Assembly (NCBI GenBank): GCA_009918225.1
Contig: RGEP01000007.1
Location: 1 to 24,355 of the forward strand
Reading direction: 5' to 3'
Length of the DNA stretch: 24,355 nt
Source of the DNA: Betaproteobacteria bacterium
GTDB taxonomy: Bacteria; Pseudomonadota; Gammaproteobacteria; Burkholderiales; Burkholderiaceae_C
The notes beneath the pieces are model-generated. The model was not told the DNA's origin. It saw only the letters and a program-made list of their open reading frames with translations, and ran no database searches. Both the position numbers and the translations under genes were made by a program. Shown piece after piece: positions 21,690-24,355 of this stretch. Each line of letters begins with the position of its first letter. The stretch's first letter is position 1.

Positions 21690-22160
21690 ATGAACCCACT
21701 GGCTCTCCATCCCTGCTGTGTACCGCCCGCGCGGGCAGGCCGATCACGCCGTCGCCAGGCAGGCTTCACCTTGATTGAGCTGATGGTGGTGTTGGTGATC
21801 ATTGGCGTGTTGGCGGCCTTGGTGGTGCCCAATGTGCTGGACCGCGCCGACGACGCGAGGGTCACAGCCGCTCGAACCGACGTGGCCAACCTGACCCAGG
21901 CGCTCAAGCTCTACAAGTTGGACAACCTGCGCTACCCAACCGGGGAACAAGGCCTGCAGGCCTTGGTGGCCAGACCCACGGCGGGGCCGCAGGCCGCGAA
22001 CTGGAAACCCTATCTGGACAAACTGCCCACGGACCCCTGGGGCCAGCCTTACCAGTACCTCAACCCTGGCGTGAAGGGTGAAGTCGATGTCTTCAGTTGG
22101 GGAGCCGATGGCAAGGCCGGCGGCACGGGGCGCGATGCCGATATCGGCTCCTGGCAGTAG
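21690..22160 (+). CDS. gspG: Type II secretion major pseudopilin GspG
   Basis: The main subunit of the type II secretion pseudopilus. From ATG at 21690 (GAAGG nine bases upstream) it has 156 residues; GTG at 21654 is possible but less likely. The prepilin peptidase site is G/FTLIELMVV with Glu at +5 of the mature protein, followed by the hydrophobic helix VLVIIGVLAALVVPNVLDRA. The globular part has the calcium-loop type sequence of GspG: LRYPTGEQGLQALV, KPYLDKLPTDPWGQPYQYLN and DVFSWGADGKAGGTG, ending ADIGSWQ. All conserved, no damage. It leads the gspGHIJK unit. Confidence 0.96.
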   Translation: MNPLALHPCCVPPARAGRSRRRQAGFTLIELMVVLVIIGVLAALVVPNVLDRADDARVTAARTDVANLTQALKLYKLDNLRYPTGEQGLQALVARPTAGPQAANWKPYLDKLPTDPWGQPYQYLNPGVKGEVDVFSWGADGKAGGTGRDADIGSWQ

Positions 22161-22176
22161 GCCGGGCCGCTTGCGG

Positions 22177-22731
22177 ATGGGCGCACTCCAGCGCTGCAGC
22201 AGCGGCAGCACCCGTTGGCGCCGCAGCTGTGGTGGCTTCACCCTGTTGGAACTCCTGATCGTGGTGGCGGTGATCGCGCTGGCCAGTGGGCTGTCCATCC
22301 TGGCGCTGCGTGACCCCGCCAGCGCCCAAGTGGAACAGGAGGCCACGCGGCTGGCAGCCCTGTTGGATGCCGCGCGATTGGAGTCGCGAACCAGTGGACA
22401 GGCCGTGACATGGCGGCCACAGCCCATCAATCGTGCTGAGGGTGCGCCACGGGGGGGCGAAGCCGACTTCCTGTTCGAGCCGCCCCTGGCGGTGATCACC
22501 GGCTCGCCCAGTGCGGGCCCCGCCAGCGGCACCGCATCGCGGGTCACCGGCGCCTGGCCCACGCAATGGCTGCACCCGAACACACGTGCCGAAATCATCG
22601 GCGCAACACGCGTGGTGCTTGGGCCTGAGCCCTTGATTGCGCCACAGCGTGTTCGCTTGCGCCTGGCCGGCCAGGAACGGGTCTTGGCCACCGACGGCTT
22701 GGGGGGGTTTCGTGTGGAGCCGGGTCCATGA
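22177..22731 (+). CDS. gspH: Type II secretion minor pseudopilin GspH
   Basis: A minor pseudopilin of the type II secretion tip. From ATG at 22177 the protein has 184 residues with a basic leader ending in GG/FTLLELLIVVAVIALASG, the prepilin site and helix. The following DPASAQVEQEATRLAALLDA fits the GspH helix, and RLRLAGQERVLATDGLGGFR the C-terminal strands. ATG at 22135 (overlapping gspG) would also work; the 16-bp gap after gspG favours 22177 slightly. The stop overlaps gspI by 4 bp (ATGA). Assignment is by order and the pilin signature, as GspH globular domains are poorly conserved. Confidence 0.85.
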   Translation: MGALQRCSSGSTRWRRSCGGFTLLELLIVVAVIALASGLSILALRDPASAQVEQEATRLAALLDAARLESRTSGQAVTWRPQPINRAEGAPRGGEADFLFEPPLAVITGSPSAGPASGTASRVTGAWPTQWLHPNTRAEIIGATRVVLGPEPLIAPQRVRLRLAGQERVLATDGLGGFRVEPGP

Positions 22732-23093
22732 AGGCGCGGGCCCAGCAGGGCTTCACCCTGGTTGAGGTTTTGGTGGCGTTGGCGGTGCTGGCGGTGACGC
22801 TGGCCGCAGGCCTGAAGGCCTCGGGGGCGCTGGTGCTCAATGCCCAGCGGCAAACCCAACTCAGCGCCGCGCAGTGGTGTGCAGACAACCACCTGACCGA
22901 GCTCAAGCTCACCCGCGCCTTCCCGGGCACCGGGCAGGCGGAGTTCAATTGCGAACAGTTGGGCCTGCGATACCGTGGCCAAACGCGCATCCAAAACACC
23001 CCCAACCCAAACTTTCGGCGCGTCGATGTGCAGGTCTTCAATGAAGACGGCTATGGACTTCTGACGGTGTCCACAGTCTTGTCGCGATTTTGA
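22728..23093 (+). CDS. gspI: Type II secretion minor pseudopilin GspI
   Basis: A 121-residue minor pseudopilin that nucleates the GspI-J-K tip complex. A short leader MKARAQQG precedes FTLVEVLVALAVLAVTLAAG (prepilin site and helix). AAQWCADNHLTELKL matches the conserved A-x-W-x-A-x-N region of GspI. The start ATG overlaps the gspH stop by 4 bp and the gene ends just before gspJ. Length is normal for the family. Confidence 0.92.
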   Translation: MKARAQQGFTLVEVLVALAVLAVTLAAGLKASGALVLNAQRQTQLSAAQWCADNHLTELKLTRAFPGTGQAEFNCEQLGLRYRGQTRIQNTPNPNFRRVDVQVFNEDGYGLLTVSTVLSRF

Positions 23094-23095
23094 AC

Positions 23096-23776
23096 ATGGC
23101 CCGCCACACACCGCTCCGCTTCAGACCGCAACACGGCTTCACCCTGGTTGAAGTGCTGGTGGCGCTGGTGGTCATGTCAATCCTGGCGGGCCTTTCCTGG
23201 CAGGCTGTGGATGCCATGGTGCGCACACGCCAAGCGGTGGAGCAGCAATCGCAGCGCCTGGTGGTAATGGGCACGGCCTTGGCGCAATGGGAGCAAGACC
23301 TGCAGGGGCTGTTGACCGACGCGCCACTGCCGGCGGTCCATTTCGACGGGGCGCGGCTGCGCCTTGTGCGGCGGGCGCCCGGCGGCGTGCAATTGGTGGT
23401 GTGGTCTGTGCGCCAAGGCCTGTGGCAACGCTGGGCTTCACAGCCGACCGCCTTGGAGGCCGAGTTGTTGCAAAGCTGGGCCCAAGCGCCCCAGCTCTTG
23501 GGCACCGAGCCGGGGCACATCAACTTGGCCCAAGGGGTGGGCGCTTGGCAGCTGTATTTTTTCCGGGGCAACGCCTGGTCCAACGCACAGTCCAGCGCGG
23601 ACCTGATGGCCGCCGCGGGCACGGGCTCCGCCGGCGGGGCCTCAGAGGGACCAGTGGGCCAGACGCCGCCGCGTGAACGACTGCCGCAAGGGGTGCGCCT
23701 GGTGTTGACCCTGCAGGGCGAATCCGGCTCGGGCACCCTGCTGCGTGATGTGCTGGTGCCCGGAGGCCAGCCATGA
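23096..23776 (+). CDS. gspJ: Type II secretion minor pseudopilin GspJ
   Basis: A minor pseudopilin of 226 residues from ATG at 23096 (TTG at 23090 overlaps gspI and is less likely). Leader ARHTPLRFRPQHG, then FTLVEVLVALVVMSILAGLS with the prepilin site. ALAQWEQDLQGLL corresponds to the conserved W-x-x-D-L segment of GspJ, and LPQGVRLVLTLQG to its C-terminal strand. Residues about 170-195 are Ala/Gly-rich. The stop overlaps gspK by 4 bp (ATGA). Confidence 0.9.
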   Translation: MARHTPLRFRPQHGFTLVEVLVALVVMSILAGLSWQAVDAMVRTRQAVEQQSQRLVVMGTALAQWEQDLQGLLTDAPLPAVHFDGARLRLVRRAPGGVQLVVWSVRQGLWQRWASQPTALEAELLQSWAQAPQLLGTEPGHINLAQGVGAWQLYFFRGNAWSNAQSSADLMAAAGTGSAGGASEGPVGQTPPRERLPQGVRLVLTLQGESGSGTLLRDVLVPGGQP

Positions 23777-24355
23777 AGCCAGCGGCCCAGGCCCAACGCG
23801 GCGCGGCCTTGCTCCTGGCCCTCGTGGTGGTGACCGTGATCGCCACCTTGGCCGGCGCCATGGTGTGGCAGCAGTGGCGTGCGGTGCAAGCCGAGTCGGC
23901 CGAGCGGGCCGGGCTGCAGGCGCGCTGGGTGCTGCTGGGGGCCTTGGATTGGGGGCGGCTGATCCTGCGTGAAGACAGCCGCGGCAGCCAAATTGACCAC
24001 CTGGGCGAACCGTGGGCCTTGCCGCTGCAGGAGGCCCGCTTGTCGACCTTCCTGGCAGACGGACGAGAAGACCTGGATGACAACCCCGCGCTGCAGGCTT
24101 TCGTCTCGGGCGCCATCACCGATGCCCAATCGCGTTTCAACCTGCGCAACCTTGTGGTCAACGGCGCCCTCTCAGCGGCTGCCCTTCGCACCCTGGAACG
24201 GGTGTGCGTGGCCGCGGAGGTCGGGCCCGGCGTGGCCGCGCTGATCACCCAGGGCGCACAACGCAGTTGGCTGCCCCAGGCGGCCGAGGGCCGGAGGGGC
24301 TCCGACGCCCGTGGCCTGGCCCCTGAACGCTTGAGCGACTTGTCATGGTGGGGCG
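23773..24355 (+). CDS. gspK: Type II secretion minor pseudopilin GspK, N-terminal part (cut by window edge)
   Basis: The large minor pseudopilin that caps the type II secretion pseudopilus. ATG at 23773 overlaps the gspJ stop; 194 codons are open to the right edge. After MKPAAQAQRG the hydrophobic helix AALLLALVVVTVIATLAGAM follows; GspK typically lacks the +5 Glu, as here. AITDAQSRFNLRNLV is the family's conserved D-A-Q-x-R-F-N-L-x-N-L motif. The remaining gsp genes (gspL, gspM and others) are expected beyond the edge but are not seen. Confidence 0.92.
   Translation, partial: MKPAAQAQRGAALLLALVVVTVIATLAGAMVWQQWRAVQAESAERAGLQARWVLLGALDWGRLILREDSRGSQIDHLGEPWALPLQEARLSTFLADGREDLDDNPALQAFVSGAITDAQSRFNLRNLVVNGALSAAALRTLERVCVAAEVGPGVAALITQGAQRSWLPQAAEGRRGSDARGLAPERLSDLSWWG

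Noticed and set aside
1..24355. CRISPR array, prophage, integron or toxin-antitoxin system
   Set aside because: No regularly spaced repeats, integrase, phage genes or small paired toxin/antitoxin frames were found; nearly all sequence is explained by housekeeping genes.

Overview
The window reads as a chromosomal segment of a GC-rich betaproteobacterium of the order Burkholderiales, probably close to Comamonadaceae or the Rubrivivax/Leptothrix group. The basis is protein resemblance (Omp32-type porin, LptM lipoprotein, CyaY, Coq7, GspC opposite GspG-K) and the gene order mrcA / pilMNOPQ-aroK-aroB-dgt-gltB. It is a housekeeping region. I see no prophage, CRISPR array, plasmid genes or tRNA/rRNA. 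The only mobile-type gene is a REP-associated tyrosine transposase (RAYT) between dgt and gltB.

Layout. 1-614 (-): start of gltB, cut by the left edge. 671-1427: RAYT gene with two AT-rich-flanked direct repeats at its 3' end. 1435-8509 (-): one tightly packed cluster transcribed pilM, pilN, a pilO-pilP fusion, pilQ, aroK, aroB, dgt, with 4-bp stop/start overlaps within the pil genes. 8631-11003 (+): mrcA (PBP1A), divergent from pilM. 11045-11404 (-): cyaY, divergent from 11426-12993 (+) lptM-lysA. 13021-16873 (-): dipeptide/oligopeptide ABC transporter genes dppB-C-D-F without a binding-protein gene. 16954-18012 (-): porin with a strong terminator. 18202-18924 (+): coq7. 18995-19417 (-): OsmC-family protein. 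19493-19636: promoter, 17-bp palindrome and terminator of a probable small RNA. 19665-21068 (+): ilvA. 21065-21628 (-): gspC, divergent from 21690-24355 (+) gspG-H-I-J-K; gspK is cut by the right edge.

The most unusual feature is a recurring kind of damage. Several conserved proteins lack an internal block while the sequence on both sides is still recognisable. dppB lost about 65 codons and is out of frame, yet the end of its original C-terminus survives in another frame. ilvA lost about 40 codons in frame just before its last residues. pilM lacks about 45 codons and is frameshifted at a six-C run (G on the coding strand). pilQ has no AMIN domains and a shortened N-domain linker. PilP is fused to PilO without a lipobox and is short at its C-terminus. 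Either the lineage carries a strongly reduced type IV pilus alignment complex plus real lesions, or the assembly has collapsed short segments; raw reads would decide.

The second notable item is the unannotated RNA unit upstream of ilvA. It has a 17/17-spaced promoter whose -35 lies inside a perfect 17-bp palindrome, a CU-rich anti-Shine-Dalgarno-like stretch and a 9-bp-stem terminator with six Ts, all ending 28 bp before the ilvA start codon.
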